From NCBI RefSeq assembly GCF_024346995.1, contig NZ_AP024887.1, forward strand, positions 744,001 to 808,000: a DNA stretch of 64,000 nucleotides, written 5' to 3'. A program made the translations under genes and the position numbers. Shown here piece by piece: positions 46,900-56,819 of the stretch (positions are counted from its first letter, which is position 1; each line of letters begins with the position of its first letter). Source of the DNA: Vibrio palustris. Lineage in GTDB: Bacteria > Pseudomonadota > Gammaproteobacteria > Enterobacterales > Vibrionaceae. The notes below the pieces were generated by a model. That model was not told the origin of the DNA. It was given only the letters and a program-made list of their open reading frames with translations, and searched no databases.

Positions 46900-48996
46900 A
46901 TGAAATTTACTCTTCCTTTTGCGGACAAATTACCACCGATCCCGAAGCGCGCTATGCCTGCCATCGGCGCACCGATTATGGTTCTGGCAACTCTCGGTAT
47001 GATCGTGTTGCCAATGCCAGCGTTTTTATTGGATTTATTTTTCACATTCAATATTGCGTTGTCGTTGGTTGTATTACTCGTGACCGTTTACACGCGGCGG
47101 CCCTTAGATTTTGCAGCTTTTCCGACTGTATTGCTTATTGCTACGTTATTACGCTTAGCATTGAACGTTGCCTCAACTCGAGTGGTGCTGTTAAAAGGCC
47201 ATGAGGGCGGCGGCGCTGCGGGTAATGTGATTGAAGCGTTTGGTAACGTCGTTATCGGTGGTAACTACGCTGTCGGTTTGGTCGTATTCTGCATCTTGAT
47301 GATCATCAACTTTGTCGTTGTCACCAAAGGTGCTGGACGTATTTCCGAAGTTAGTGCTCGCTTTACGTTGGATGCTTTGCCGGGTAAACAAATGGCGATT
47401 GATGCCGATTTAAATGCTGGTCTTATTGATCAAGAACAAGCGCGTACACGTCGTAGTGAAGTGACCAAAGAAGCCGATTTCTATGGCTCTATGGATGGTG
47501 CGTCAAAGTTTGTTAAAGGGGATGCCATCGCCGGTATCTTGATCCTGTTCATTAACATTCTTGGCGGCTTAACCATAGGGATGATTCAATACGGCTTAGG
47601 GTTTGGTGAAGCGATACAAATCTATACCTTACTGACCATTGGTGATGGTTTGGTTGCGCAGATCCCTTCATTATTACTTTCGATTGGCGCCGCTATTATG
47701 GTCACGCGTCAAAATACTGATGAAGACATGGGGCAGCAGTTAGTTTTTCAACTGTTTGATAACCCCAAAGCTTTAATGATTACAGCCATCATCCTCGGCA
47801 CGATGGGGATTGTGCCAGGAATGCCGCATTTTGCTTTCCTATTACTCGCCGCGGTCGCTGGCGGTTCAGCGTATTTGATTCAGCGCAAGCAATCCAAAGC
47901 CAATGACATTAACGCCAATCCTCCCGCACCGATGGAAGACGGAGGGCAGGGACAAAAAGAATTGTCTTGGGACGACGTGCAACCAGTCGATATGATTGGT
48001 TTGGAAGTTGGGTATCGGTTGATCCCGCTTGTCGATAAAGACCAAGGTGGTGAGCTACTCGATCGAGTTAAAGGGGTACGTAAAAAGTTATCCCAAGACT
48101 TTGGGTTTTTGGTTCCCCCTGTTCATATTCGCGATAACTTAGAGTTGGCGCCAAATAGTTATCGTATTACCTTAATGGGCGTCGCCGTTGGTGAAGCTAA
48201 TATTCATCCTGAACAAGAGTTGGCCATTAACCCTGGGCAAGTCTATGGGATGATGGACGGAGAACCAACGGTTGATCCTGCATTCGGCTTAGAAGCCGTC
48301 TGGGTGCGTGGTGAGCAGCGTGAACATGCACAAGCCCTCGGGTACACAGTTGTTGACTCAGCGACTGTGCTAGCGACCCATTTAAGTCAATTGCTTACCA
48401 ATAATGCCTCACAACTGATTGGTCATGAAGAAGTGCAAAATCTACTCGAAATGCTTGGGCGTAATACTCCTAAGCTGGTGGAAGGGTTTGTGCCTGAGTC
48501 CTTACCACTCGGAGTTGTCGTCAAAGTGTTACAAAACCTTTTAAATGAAGCGATTCCGATCAGAGATATTCGGACAATTGTACAAACTCTGGCTGAGTAT
48601 TCGAGTAAGAGTCAAGAACCTGACATCTTAACCGCAGCAGTCAGAATTGCATTGAGACGATTAATTGTTCAGGAAATCAATGGTATAGAGTTGGAGCTGC
48701 CTGTAATTACGTTGGTCCCAGAGCTGGAACAAATATTGCATCAAACAATGCAAGCCTCCGGAGGAGAATCAACGGGTATCGAACCGGGATTGGCAGAGCG
48801 TTTGCAAGAATCTCTAACTCAAGCAACGCAAGAACAAGAATTGAAAGGCGAACCAGCCGTATTGTTGACATCCGGCGTACTGAGATCGACGTTGGCTAAG
48901 TTTGTGAAAAATACAATTCCTAACTTACGTGTACTTTCTTATCAGGAAATCCCGGATGAGAAACAAATTCGCATAGTGCAGGCAGTGGGTAATTAA
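46900..48996 (+). CDS. flhA: Flagellar export protein FlhA
   Basis: FlhA is the nonameric export-gate ring that receives substrate-chaperone complexes. The 698-residue product has seven to eight membrane helices in its first 320 residues with the FHIPEP-like cytoplasmic loop (ISEVSARFTLDALPGKQMAIDADLN, in two stretches), and a C-terminal cytoplasmic domain (VGYRLIPLVD, then the LVEGFVPE stretch). Its position heads the flhA-flhF-flhG-fliA-che block rather than the fliK-flhB block. Confidence 0.97.
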   Translation: MKFTLPFADKLPPIPKRAMPAIGAPIMVLATLGMIVLPMPAFLLDLFFTFNIALSLVVLLVTVYTRRPLDFAAFPTVLLIATLLRLALNVASTRVVLLKGHEGGGAAGNVIEAFGNVVIGGNYAVGLVVFCILMIINFVVVTKGAGRISEVSARFTLDALPGKQMAIDADLNAGLIDQEQARTRRSEVTKEADFYGSMDGASKFVKGDAIAGILILFINILGGLTIGMIQYGLGFGEAIQIYTLLTIGDGLVAQIPSLLLSIGAAIMVTRQNTDEDMGQQLVFQLFDNPKALMITAIILGTMGIVPGMPHFAFLLLAAVAGGSAYLIQRKQSKANDINANPPAPMEDGGQGQKELSWDDVQPVDMIGLEVGYRLIPLVDKDQGGELLDRVKGVRKKLSQDFGFLVPPVHIRDNLELAPNSYRITLMGVAVGEANIHPEQELAINPGQVYGMMDGEPTVDPAFGLEAVWVRGEQREHAQALGYTVVDSATVLATHLSQLLTNNASQLIGHEEVQNLLEMLGRNTPKLVEGFVPESLPLGVVVKVLQNLLNEAIPIRDIRTIVQTLAEYSSKSQEPDILTAAVRIALRRLIVQEINGIELELPVITLVPELEQILHQTMQASGGESTGIEPGLAERLQESLTQATQEQELKGEPAVLLTSGVLRSTLAKFVKNTIPNLRVLSYQEIPDEKQIRIVQAVGN

Positions 48997-49026
48997 TTCG
49001 CCTCATATTGAATATGGGTTATTGCT

Positions 49027-50532
49027 GTGAAGATAAAACGATTTTTTGCCAGAGACATGAAAACCGCGTTGCTCCAAGTAAAAGAAGAACTTGGGGTCGA
49101 TGCGGTGATCATGTCGAATAAAAAGGTAGCGGGAGGTGTTGAAATTGTCGCCGCTGTCGATGGTGATAACTCTTCATCTACAAAAGATCAAAAACGTGCA
49201 CCGGCACAACAAGCAGCGCCACAAGCAGCGCGATCTGCACCGGTTCAAAAAACGCAACCGTCTCGTCAGCAAGAGCAGCACGCGGCTCAACGCCGTGAAA
49301 TGCAAGAAGACCGAGTCAGTTTACAAAGCAGTGCATCGCCAAGTCGTTCGGTTACTCAGCGTTTTGCTAATATGCTGCAACAGTACAGTAATACGCAGGT
49401 GGGACATGAAACGGAATCATCAGAAGAAGCCGATTCGTTAACGGCATTATTGCAACGCCAGAAATCAGGTGGCGGGCGTGATAACAATGTTCCCTCTTTA
49501 GCTCGTGCACTTGAAGATGAGCGCGCAGCTCAACCTACGACCAAGCCATCAGGTTCACGATTAGATCCAAGCCGATATGAGCGTCATCGCCAAGAAGACG
49601 CTGCACCAACCAGCGAAGAGCTGGAAAATATGCGTGAAGAAATGCTGTCTATTCGCCGTTTACTTGAACATCAAGTCTCTGGTTTGATGTGGCAAGAAGT
49701 AGAACGACGCGAACCATTGCGAGCGATGCTAATTCGTCGTTTAGAACGCATGGGATTATCGTTAGATCTCGCGGATCAGTTAGCGTGTTACATTCCCGAA
49801 GACACGCCGCCGCCCAAAGCTTGGAAGGCATTATTACGACTTGTCGCCGATCAAATACCGGTATCAAAACAAGATATTTTAAAACGTGGTGGCGTTGTTG
49901 CGCTGTTAGGTCCAACGGGGGTGGGTAAAACCACCTCAGTGGCCAAATTAGCGGCACGCGCGGCCATGGAGTATGGTTCTGACAACGTAGCCCTAGTGAC
50001 GACAGATACCTATCGTATCGGTGCGCACGAGCAATTGTCTATTTATGGACGAATTATGGGTTGTCCTGTAAAAGTTGCTAAAGATTCCAAAGAGTTAGCC
50101 GATGTAATATATCAGCTACGGAATCGTCGCCTTGTTTTAGTCGATACAGCAGGCATGGGACAGCGTGATGTTCGGCTTACAGAACAGTTGGACACCTTAA
50201 TGCAAGAAAGTGGGGAAGTGATTCATAGCTACTTGGTTCTTCCTGCGACAGCGCAACGTAAAGTGTTGCAAGAGACCATCGATCACTTTAGACGTATACC
50301 ACTATCTGGTTGCATCATGACCAAGCTCGATGAGTGCTTGAGTCTAGGGGAGTTTGTCAGTGTAGTGGTACAAAATGCGTTACCAGTAGCGTATATCGCT
50401 AATGGACAACGAGTGCCAGAGGATATCGTTATAGCCCAACCTAAATATATGATATCCAAAGCTAACGAATTACTTGAAAAGTCGACAGAGAACGAGCCTC
50501 ATTACTGGGCGAGTGATGTGGATAAATTCTAG
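49027..50532 (+). CDS. flhF: Flagellar biosynthesis regulator FlhF
   Basis: FlhF is an SRP-type GTPase that places the flagellum at the cell pole. The 501-residue product has a small N-terminal domain (MKIKRFFARDMKTALLQVKE), a long Gln/Arg-rich variable region at about residues 60-180, and the NG GTPase domain with GPTGVGKTTSVAKLA (from about residue 295), TTDTYRIGAHEQL and the MTKLDE-type motif. The start is GTG at 49027. It precedes flhG as in all polar-flagellate gammaproteobacteria. Confidence 0.96.
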   Translation: MKIKRFFARDMKTALLQVKEELGVDAVIMSNKKVAGGVEIVAAVDGDNSSSTKDQKRAPAQQAAPQAARSAPVQKTQPSRQQEQHAAQRREMQEDRVSLQSSASPSRSVTQRFANMLQQYSNTQVGHETESSEEADSLTALLQRQKSGGGRDNNVPSLARALEDERAAQPTTKPSGSRLDPSRYERHRQEDAAPTSEELENMREEMLSIRRLLEHQVSGLMWQEVERREPLRAMLIRRLERMGLSLDLADQLACYIPEDTPPPKAWKALLRLVADQIPVSKQDILKRGGVVALLGPTGVGKTTSVAKLAARAAMEYGSDNVALVTTDTYRIGAHEQLSIYGRIMGCPVKVAKDSKELADVIYQLRNRRLVLVDTAGMGQRDVRLTEQLDTLMQESGEVIHSYLVLPATAQRKVLQETIDHFRRIPLSGCIMTKLDECLSLGEFVSVVVQNALPVAYIANGQRVPEDIVIAQPKYMISKANELLEKSTENEPHYWASDVDKF

Positions 50533-50538
50533 GCGGCG

Positions 50539-51432
50539 ATGAAGATGACAAATAAAATGATATATGACCAAGCAAGCGGATTACGCCGCTTAACACAGCC
50601 TTCTTTAACCAAAGTCATCGCAGTGACTGGGGGGAAAGGCGGCGTGGGTAAAACCAATGTGACGCTCGGAATGGCTATCTGCATGGCACGTCAAGGCAAA
50701 AAAGTGATGGTGCTCGATGCAGATTTAGGTCTTGCTAATATTGACGTCATGCTCGGCATTCGTCCAAAACGTAATTTAGGCCATGTTTTGGCGGGAGAGT
50801 GTGAGCTTAAAGACGCGATTGTGGAAGGCCCATTTGGGATCAAAATCATTCCAGCAACGTCTGGTACTCAGTCGATGACAGAGTTGTCCCACGCTCAACA
50901 CATTGGATTGATTCGCGCGTTCGGTTCATTAGAAGATGAAATGGATGTGCTGCTTGTTGATACGGCCGCCGGAATTTCTGATATGGTTGTGAGCTTCTCG
51001 CGTGCCGCTCAAGATGTTGTCATTGTGGTATGTGATGAGCCAACATCTATAACGGATGCGTATGCTCTGATTAAATTGCTGAGTCGTGAACACCAAGTGC
51101 AACGCTTTAAAGTCGTCGCAAACATGGTAAGAAGTTATCGAGAAGGCAGAGAATTGTTCGCAAAGTTGACCTTGGTCACAGAGCGGTTCTTAAATGTCAG
51201 TCTTGAGCTCGTCGCATGCATTCCTTTGGACGATAATGTACGTCTAGCAGTTAAAAAACAAAAGATTGTGGTTGATGCCTATCCTCGTTCAGCAGCGTCA
51301 TTGGCAATTAGTTCGCTTTCGAACAAAGCGCTGACGTGGCCAATACCTCGTTCTCCAAGTGGGCATTTAGAATTTTTTGTAGAACGATTACTTAATCGCA
51401 AAGAAATAGCGGGGGAATCTTTCGGTGAATAA
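50539..51432 (+). CDS. flhG: Flagellar number regulator FlhG (FleN)
   Basis: FlhG is a MinD-like ATPase that limits flagellar number and stimulates the FlhF GTPase. The 297-residue product has the FlhF-activating DQASGLR motif at residues 10-16, the deviant Walker A GGKGGVGKTN (31-40) and the Walker B-like DVLLVDTAAGIS. It starts six bases after flhF, and its 3' end overlaps the GTG of fliA by eight bases. Confidence 0.96.
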   Translation: MKMTNKMIYDQASGLRRLTQPSLTKVIAVTGGKGGVGKTNVTLGMAICMARQGKKVMVLDADLGLANIDVMLGIRPKRNLGHVLAGECELKDAIVEGPFGIKIIPATSGTQSMTELSHAQHIGLIRAFGSLEDEMDVLLVDTAAGISDMVVSFSRAAQDVVIVVCDEPTSITDAYALIKLLSREHQVQRFKVVANMVRSYREGRELFAKLTLVTERFLNVSLELVACIPLDDNVRLAVKKQKIVVDAYPRSAASLAISSLSNKALTWPIPRSPSGHLEFFVERLLNRKEIAGESFGE

Positions 51433-52159
51433 AGCGCTAACTTATGATCAGTACGGCAATCTCAATAGCCAACAGCTATTTTTAGAGAAGTATGCCGTCT
51501 TGGTTAAGCGTATTGCTCATCATTTGATGGGGCGCTTGCCCCCTAGTGTTCTAGTTGAAGATTTAATTCAAGCAGGCATGTTAGGTTTGCTTGAAGCTCA
51601 AAAAAATTATGACGGAAGTAAAGGCGCAAGCTTTGAAACCTTCGCTGGAATTCGAATTCGTGGAGCTATGCTTGACGATATTCGACGCGGTGACTGGGTG
51701 CCGCGCTCGGTTCACAAGATAAATCGAGAAATTAGCCAGGCTATCTCTATACTAGAGGGGGAGCTTAAACGTGATCCTTCTGATTCCGAGGTGGCGAAGT
51801 ATTTGGGAATATCGCTGGATCAATACCATACTGCCCTTAAAGATATCAATTGCTCGCGAATTGTGGGTATGGAAGATTTGGGGGTATCAGATGATGCGAT
51901 TTCGCCGGTAGCAGAAGATGATGATAATGCTCCATTTAAAGGTGTAGCGGACGAATCATTTCGAAAAGCGCTGGTTGAATCAATTAAATCACTTCCCGAG
52001 CGTGAAGCTTTGGTACTTTCGCTCTATTATGATGAGGAGCTTAATTTGAAAGAAATTGGTGACGTCATCGGTGTCAGTGAATCTCGCGTTAGCCAGATAC
52101 TCAGCCAATCAATGCAGCGTCTACGAACAAAGTTGAGTTCTTGGACTGAAAACGACTAA
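51425..52159 (+). CDS. fliA: Flagellar sigma factor FliA (sigma-28)
   Basis: FliA is the RNA polymerase sigma factor for late flagellar and chemotaxis genes. The 244-residue product has region 2 ([20 protein letters not shown]), region 3 and region 4 with the helix-turn-helix [19 protein letters not shown]. The start is GTG inside the end of flhG, suggesting coupled translation. No separate anti-sigma gene (flgM) is in the window. Confidence 0.97.
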   Translation: MNKALTYDQYGNLNSQQLFLEKYAVLVKRIAHHLMGRLPPSVLVEDLIQAGMLGLLEAQKNYDGSKGASFETFAGIRIRGAMLDDIRRGDWVPRSVHKINREISQAISILEGELKRDPSDSEVAKYLGISLDQYHTALKDINCSRIVGMEDLGVSDDAISPVAEDDDNAPFKGVADESFRKALVESIKSLPEREALVLSLYYDEELNLKEIGDVIGVSESRVSQILSQSMQRLRTKLSSWTEND

Positions 52160-52191
52160 CTATCACTGATTGTAACTCAGTGGAGGCAATT

Positions 52192-52572
52192 TTGAATAAA
52201 AACATGAAGATCCTTATTGTTGATGATTTCTCAACAATGCGACGTATTGTGAAGAACCTTCTTCGTGACCTGGGTTTTAATAATACCCAAGAAGCTGACG
52301 ATGGATTAACGGCTTTGCCTATGCTTAAGAAAGGCGAGTTTGACTTTGTAGTCACTGACTGGAATATGCCAGGTATGCAAGGCATCGATTTATTGAAAAA
52401 TATTCGTTCTGATGATGAGTTAAAACATTTACCTGTTTTGATGATTACTGCAGAAGCGAAACGTGAACAAATTATTGAAGCTGCTCAAGCGGGTGTTAAC
52501 GGTTATATTGTTAAGCCATTCACTGCAGCAACATTAAAAGAAAAACTAGATAAAATCTTTGAGCGTCTTTGA
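52192..52572 (+). CDS. cheY: Chemotaxis response regulator CheY
   Basis: CheY receives phosphate from CheA and binds FliM to switch rotation. The 126-residue product has the phosphorylated Asp56 ([11 protein letters not shown]), Asp11/Asp12 and the Thr/Lys residues in [12 protein letters not shown] and [12 protein letters not shown] perfect GGAGG (52182-52186) lies five bases before TTG at 52192, which is why that start is chosen; a GTG at 52180 giving [10 protein letters not shown] is the alternative often annotated. Confidence 0.94.
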   Translation: MNKNMKILIVDDFSTMRRIVKNLLRDLGFNNTQEADDGLTALPMLKKGEFDFVVTDWNMPGMQGIDLLKNIRSDDELKHLPVLMITAEAKREQIIEAAQAGVNGYIVKPFTAATLKEKLDKIFERL

Positions 52573-52641
52573 ACTCCTAACATAAACTAAATAGTTAGGA
52601 CAAAAGGTAATCTATTCAATTACGCGTAAAGGCGATTCATT

Positions 52642-53424
52642 ATGATTTCACTAGAACAAGCCCAAGAGCTCGTACAACTGGTAGAAAACGGGTTGCAAGA
52701 TGAAGCCAGTGCTTTAGTTACACAGATGCAGCCTGACACTACCACAGGTGAAGGTAACGCTGATTTAAAACAAGCCGTTGAAGATAATCCTATGTTACAG
52801 GAAATCGGCACCTTGACCCGTGAGTTGCATGACTCGCTTAAAAATTTCCACATCGATGAGCGAATGACTGAAATCGCTACAGATGAGATTCCTGATGCTC
52901 GTGATCGATTAAATTATGTGATCGAAAAAACGGAAGTGGCCGCGAATAAAACCATGGATGCAGTCGATTGCTGTATGCCTATTGCGGACCGCATGCATGA
53001 GAGCTTGCTAAAAGTACGGCCTCAATGGAATCAATTAATGCATGGCAAAATAGAAATAACAGAATTTAAAGCATTGTGTCATGGCATTGATGATTTGTTG
53101 TCCTTGGTCGAGGGTGATAGTAGTGAACTACGTGGACACCTAACGGAAATTTTGATGGCACAAGACTTCCAAGACTTGACTGGGCAGATTATTAGCCGTG
53201 TCATCAAATTAACCGGTGAAGTAGAAAATCGTTTGGTGGAAATTTTGACCGTCTTTGGTGTTAATCAAATTCAAGCTGTCGATCAAGAACAACCATCAGA
53301 TACGCATAACAAAGATAATTCAGCGACGTCAGCAGAGGGGCCAATTATGAATCCTCATGAACGCGCAGATGCTGTGTCATCTCAAGACGAAGTGGACGAC
53401 TTGTTGTCGAGTCTTGGTTTTTAG
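52642..53424 (+). CDS. cheZ: CheY-P phosphatase CheZ
   Basis: CheZ dephosphorylates CheY-P. The 260-residue product has the long helical core, the catalytic Gln region in LMAQDFQDLTGQIISRVI, and a C-terminal CheY-docking peptide SSQDEVDDLLSSLGF (residues 246-260) separated by an acidic disordered linker. It follows cheY by 69 bases. The C-terminal peptide is similar in pattern to FliM residues 5-17 and to the CheA repeats. Confidence 0.96.
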   Translation: MISLEQAQELVQLVENGLQDEASALVTQMQPDTTTGEGNADLKQAVEDNPMLQEIGTLTRELHDSLKNFHIDERMTEIATDEIPDARDRLNYVIEKTEVAANKTMDAVDCCMPIADRMHESLLKVRPQWNQLMHGKIEITEFKALCHGIDDLLSLVEGDSSELRGHLTEILMAQDFQDLTGQIISRVIKLTGEVENRLVEILTVFGVNQIQAVDQEQPSDTHNKDNSATSAEGPIMNPHERADAVSSQDEVDDLLSSLGF

Positions 53425-53433
53425 GGGTAAAGT

Positions 53434-55656
53434 ATGAGCTACGATTTAGACGAAGATATTCTTCAAGACTTTCTGGTGGAAGCTGGTGAAATCCTAGAGT
53501 TGCTTTCTGAGCAGTTAGTCGAACTTGAAAACAATCCTAAAGATAAAGATCTTCTCAACGCTATATTTCGCGGTTTCCATACCGTAAAAGGCGGGGCGGG
53601 GTTCTTGACGTTGACTGAATTAGTCGAAACTTGTCATGGCGCGGAAAATGTCTTTGATATTTTACGTAATGGGCAACGTACGGTTACGTCCAGTTTGATG
53701 GATACCATGCTGCGAGCATTAGACACTGTTAATGAACAATTTAGAGCCGTTCAGAACTTAGAGCCTTTGGTGGCCGCTGATCCAGCGTTACTTGAAGAGT
53801 TGCATCAGCTTTGTAAGCCCGAGTCTGAAGATGAAGTGCCTGATGCCGAAATAGAACAAGCCGTCGATGAAGTCATTGATGAGATGCCGATGGATGATGT
53901 CGTCGAAGACGTTGCAAGTGTAGAACCAGACGTCACGGCGGTAGATGCAGCATCGATAGATGAAATCACTGATGATGAGTTTGAAAAACTTTTAGATAAC
54001 TTACATGGCAAAGGCGCGGCACCAGGTAAAGTAGACGAAGCCGCTCAGGCTTCTGCTGAGACACCTAAGCCTGCCACTAATAGTTTCGCTGCAGATGATG
54101 GTGATATTACCGACGATGAATTCGAGAAATTACTCGATGAGTTACATGGTTCTGGTAAAGGTCCTGCAAAAACGGAAGAAAAAGCAGCTAACAAAGAGCC
54201 GTCAGCAGCGACACCTGCATCATCTGGGCCTAATGGCGAAGATTTGATGACAGATGACGAATTTGAGAAGCTGTTAGATGAGCTGCACGGTCCTGGTAAA
54301 AGCGGCCCTTCAGAAGAAGAACTTGCTGCCGCTGTCAAGCCAGCGCAACCAGCACCACAAGCTGCTGCTAAGCCTGCAGATAAGCCGGTAGCAAAAGCGG
54401 AACCTAAACCAAAAGCTGCTGAGCCTGCCGCACCAGCGGAAGATCCCGCGAGTCAGGTTGCTGCTAAAAAACCGCAAGCAGAAGCGAGTGTGCGTGTTGA
54501 TACCTCAACGCTTGATACCATTATGAATATGGTAGGCGAATTAGTATTGGTTCGTAACCGTTTAATCAGTCTTGGTATGAATAGTAGTGATGAGCAACTC
54601 ACGAAGGCGGTATCCAACCTTGATGTTGTGACTGCTGACTTGCAAAGCTCGGTGATGAAAACCCGTATGCAGCCAATCAAAAAAGTGTTTGGCCGCTTCC
54701 CTCGCGTAGTACGTGATTTGGCGCGTAGTCTGCAAAAAGACATCACGCTCGAAATGAAAGGTGAAGATACGGATCTGGATAAGAACCTCGTCGAAGCACT
54801 CGCCGATCCCCTTATTCACTTGGTTCGAAACTCGGTCGATCATGGTATCGAAATGCCGGATGTACGTGAGCAGAACGGTAAGTCACGCCAGGGTAAAGTG
54901 TTACTATCAGCTTCCCAAGAAGGCGATCATATTAAGCTGGCTATCATTGATGATGGTGCTGGTATGAACCCAGATATCCTACGTGGTATCGCGGTGAAGC
55001 GTGGTTTGATGGATCAAGATGCAGCCGACCGCCTCACCAATAAAGAGTGTTTTAACTTAATCTTTATGCCGGGCTTTTCGAGCAAAGAAAAAATTTCTGA
55101 TATTTCTGGTCGCGGTGTCGGGATGGATGTGGTGAAGACCGCAATCAATACTCTAAATGGTTCGATAGATATTGATTCTGAAATGGGTAAAGGTACTAAG
55201 ATTTTGATCAAAGTACCATTAACGTTAGCAATTCTGCCAACCTTGATGGTCGGTGTGGCTAATCACCCATTTGCATTACCACTTGCGAGTGTGAGTGAAA
55301 TCTTCCACTTAGATTTGAGTCGGACTAACGTTGTTGATGGTCAGTTAACTATCATTGTGCGTGAAAAATCGATTCCTTTATTTTATTTACAAAATTGGTT
55401 GTCGCCGCAGTCGGGTAAAGTCGATGCACGTAAAGGGCATGGGCACGTGGTGATTGTGCAATTGGGTAGTCAGCGTGTTGGTTTTGTGGTTGATACGTTA
55501 ATTGGCCAAGAAGAAGTGGTAATTAAACCATTGGACGCACTACTACAAGGAACGCCTGGCATGGCCGGAGCAACCATTACGAGTGATGGTCATATCGCAT
55601 TAATTTTGGATGTGCCAGATTTACTTAAACGTTATGCATCTGCCTCTAGAATTTAA
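53434..55656 (+). CDS. cheA: Chemotaxis histidine kinase CheA
   Basis: CheA autophosphorylates and feeds CheY and CheB. The 740-residue product has the HPt domain with His49 in GFHTVKGGAGF, no recognisable P2 domain, a long Ala/Pro/Glu-rich linker (about residues 130-350), then the dimerisation, ATPase (VRNSVDHGIE, DDGAGM, GRGVGMD) and C-terminal CheW-like domains. The linker carries three copies of (I/M)TDDEFEKLLD(E/N)LHG at residues 178-192, 225-239 and 272-286, exactly 47 residues apart. It starts nine bases after cheZ. Confidence 0.96.
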   Translation: MSYDLDEDILQDFLVEAGEILELLSEQLVELENNPKDKDLLNAIFRGFHTVKGGAGFLTLTELVETCHGAENVFDILRNGQRTVTSSLMDTMLRALDTVNEQFRAVQNLEPLVAADPALLEELHQLCKPESEDEVPDAEIEQAVDEVIDEMPMDDVVEDVASVEPDVTAVDAASIDEITDDEFEKLLDNLHGKGAAPGKVDEAAQASAETPKPATNSFAADDGDITDDEFEKLLDELHGSGKGPAKTEEKAANKEPSAATPASSGPNGEDLMTDDEFEKLLDELHGPGKSGPSEEELAAAVKPAQPAPQAAAKPADKPVAKAEPKPKAAEPAAPAEDPASQVAAKKPQAEASVRVDTSTLDTIMNMVGELVLVRNRLISLGMNSSDEQLTKAVSNLDVVTADLQSSVMKTRMQPIKKVFGRFPRVVRDLARSLQKDITLEMKGEDTDLDKNLVEALADPLIHLVRNSVDHGIEMPDVREQNGKSRQGKVLLSASQEGDHIKLAIIDDGAGMNPDILRGIAVKRGLMDQDAADRLTNKECFNLIFMPGFSSKEKISDISGRGVGMDVVKTAINTLNGSIDIDSEMGKGTKILIKVPLTLAILPTLMVGVANHPFALPLASVSEIFHLDLSRTNVVDGQLTIIVREKSIPLFYLQNWLSPQSGKVDARKGHGHVVIVQLGSQRVGFVVDTLIGQEEVVIKPLDALLQGTPGMAGATITSDGHIALILDVPDLLKRYASASRI
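53965..54291 (+). repeat. Three-copy 141-bp-spaced motif repeat within cheA
   Basis: The nucleotide stretches for the three TDDEFEKLLD-type motifs begin at 53965, 54106 and 54247, a constant period of 141 bases. Between the motifs the sequence diverges, so the motif is constrained while the spacers drift in sequence but not in length. Confidence 0.85.
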
Positions 55657-55682
55657 GTGACCATTGAGATATAAGGAAAACT

Positions 55683-56810
55683 ATGGCGATTCGAGTACTC
55701 GTAGTTGATGATTCTAGCTTCTTTAGACGTCGTGTTAGTGAAATCATCAATTCCGAACCACGCTTAGAAGTGATGGATGTAGCGGTAAATGGCAAAGAAG
55801 CGGTAGAAAAAGCCCAAAGCTTAAAGCCAGATGTCATAACCATGGATATTGAAATGCCTATCATGGACGGCATTACCGCTGTGCGTGAAATTATGGCGAA
55901 ATGTCCTGTTCCAATACTGATGTTTTCATCATTAACGCATGATGGCGCTAAGGCAACCCTAGACGCACTGGATGCAGGTGCTTTAGATTTCTTACCTAAG
56001 AAATTTGAAGATATCGCTCGTAACCGCGATGAAGCTGTAGTTCTGTTGCAGCAAAGAGTCTTGTCGATCGCTTCGAAACGTGGAGTCGTTCGCCGTAGTA
56101 CTATGATACCGCGAACTTCAACGCTAACGAGTACGTCTGCGCGCTCAACGGAGCGTTCTCATACGCCAGTACGCCCTGAAACGCATACTGCGGCATCGCG
56201 TCAGCCTGCCGCGCGCTTTAAAGCGTCAGGAAAACGTTATCAACTAACTGCAATTGGTACGTCAACTGGTGGGCCAGTTGCATTACAGAAAATTTTAACG
56301 GACTTACCAAGTAATTATCCACATCCGATTGTTTTAGTTCAGCATATGCCAGCAACGTTCACTGCCGCTTTTGCGAGCCGTTTGAACACGCTGTGTAAAA
56401 TTGAAGTGAAAGAAGCGGCCGATGGTGATGTATTACGGCCGGGTGTCGCTTATTTAGCGCCAGGCGGTAAGCAAATGATGATTGATGGACGCGCCGGCGC
56501 GGCTCGTTTACGCATCATTGATGGTGGCGAGCGTATGAACTATAAACCTTGTGTGGATGTGACTTTTGGGTCTGCCGCAAAGGTTTATGGTAATAAAGTG
56601 TTATCGATGATTTTAACAGGAATGGGCGCTGATGGACGAGATGGCTCCCGTATGTTGAAAGAAGCGGGATCAACAATTTGGGCCCAAAATGAAGAGAGCT
56701 GTGTGGTGTATGGTATGCCGCAAGCGGTGGCGAAAGCAGGTATTTCTTCAGAAGACTTACCATTGGATCGAATTGCTGAACGAATCTTAGTTGAAGTTGG
56801 TCTGGCATAG
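55683..56810 (+). CDS. cheB: Chemotaxis methylesterase CheB
   Basis: CheB demethylates chemoreceptors. The 375-residue product has an N-terminal receiver with Asp55 ([13 protein letters not shown]), a Thr/Arg-rich linker at about residues 135-185, and the methylesterase domain with catalytic Ser in [14 protein letters not shown], His in [17 protein letters not shown] and Asp in [12 protein letters not shown]. It is followed nine bases later by parC. Confidence 0.96.
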   Translation: MAIRVLVVDDSSFFRRRVSEIINSEPRLEVMDVAVNGKEAVEKAQSLKPDVITMDIEMPIMDGITAVREIMAKCPVPILMFSSLTHDGAKATLDALDAGALDFLPKKFEDIARNRDEAVVLLQQRVLSIASKRGVVRRSTMIPRTSTLTSTSARSTERSHTPVRPETHTAASRQPAARFKASGKRYQLTAIGTSTGGPVALQKILTDLPSNYPHPIVLVQHMPATFTAAFASRLNTLCKIEVKEAADGDVLRPGVAYLAPGGKQMMIDGRAGAARLRIIDGGERMNYKPCVDVTFGSAAKVYGNKVLSMILTGMGADGRDGSRMLKEAGSTIWAQNEESCVVYGMPQAVAKAGISSEDLPLDRIAERILVEVGLA

Positions 56811-56819
56811 GGTGATGGA

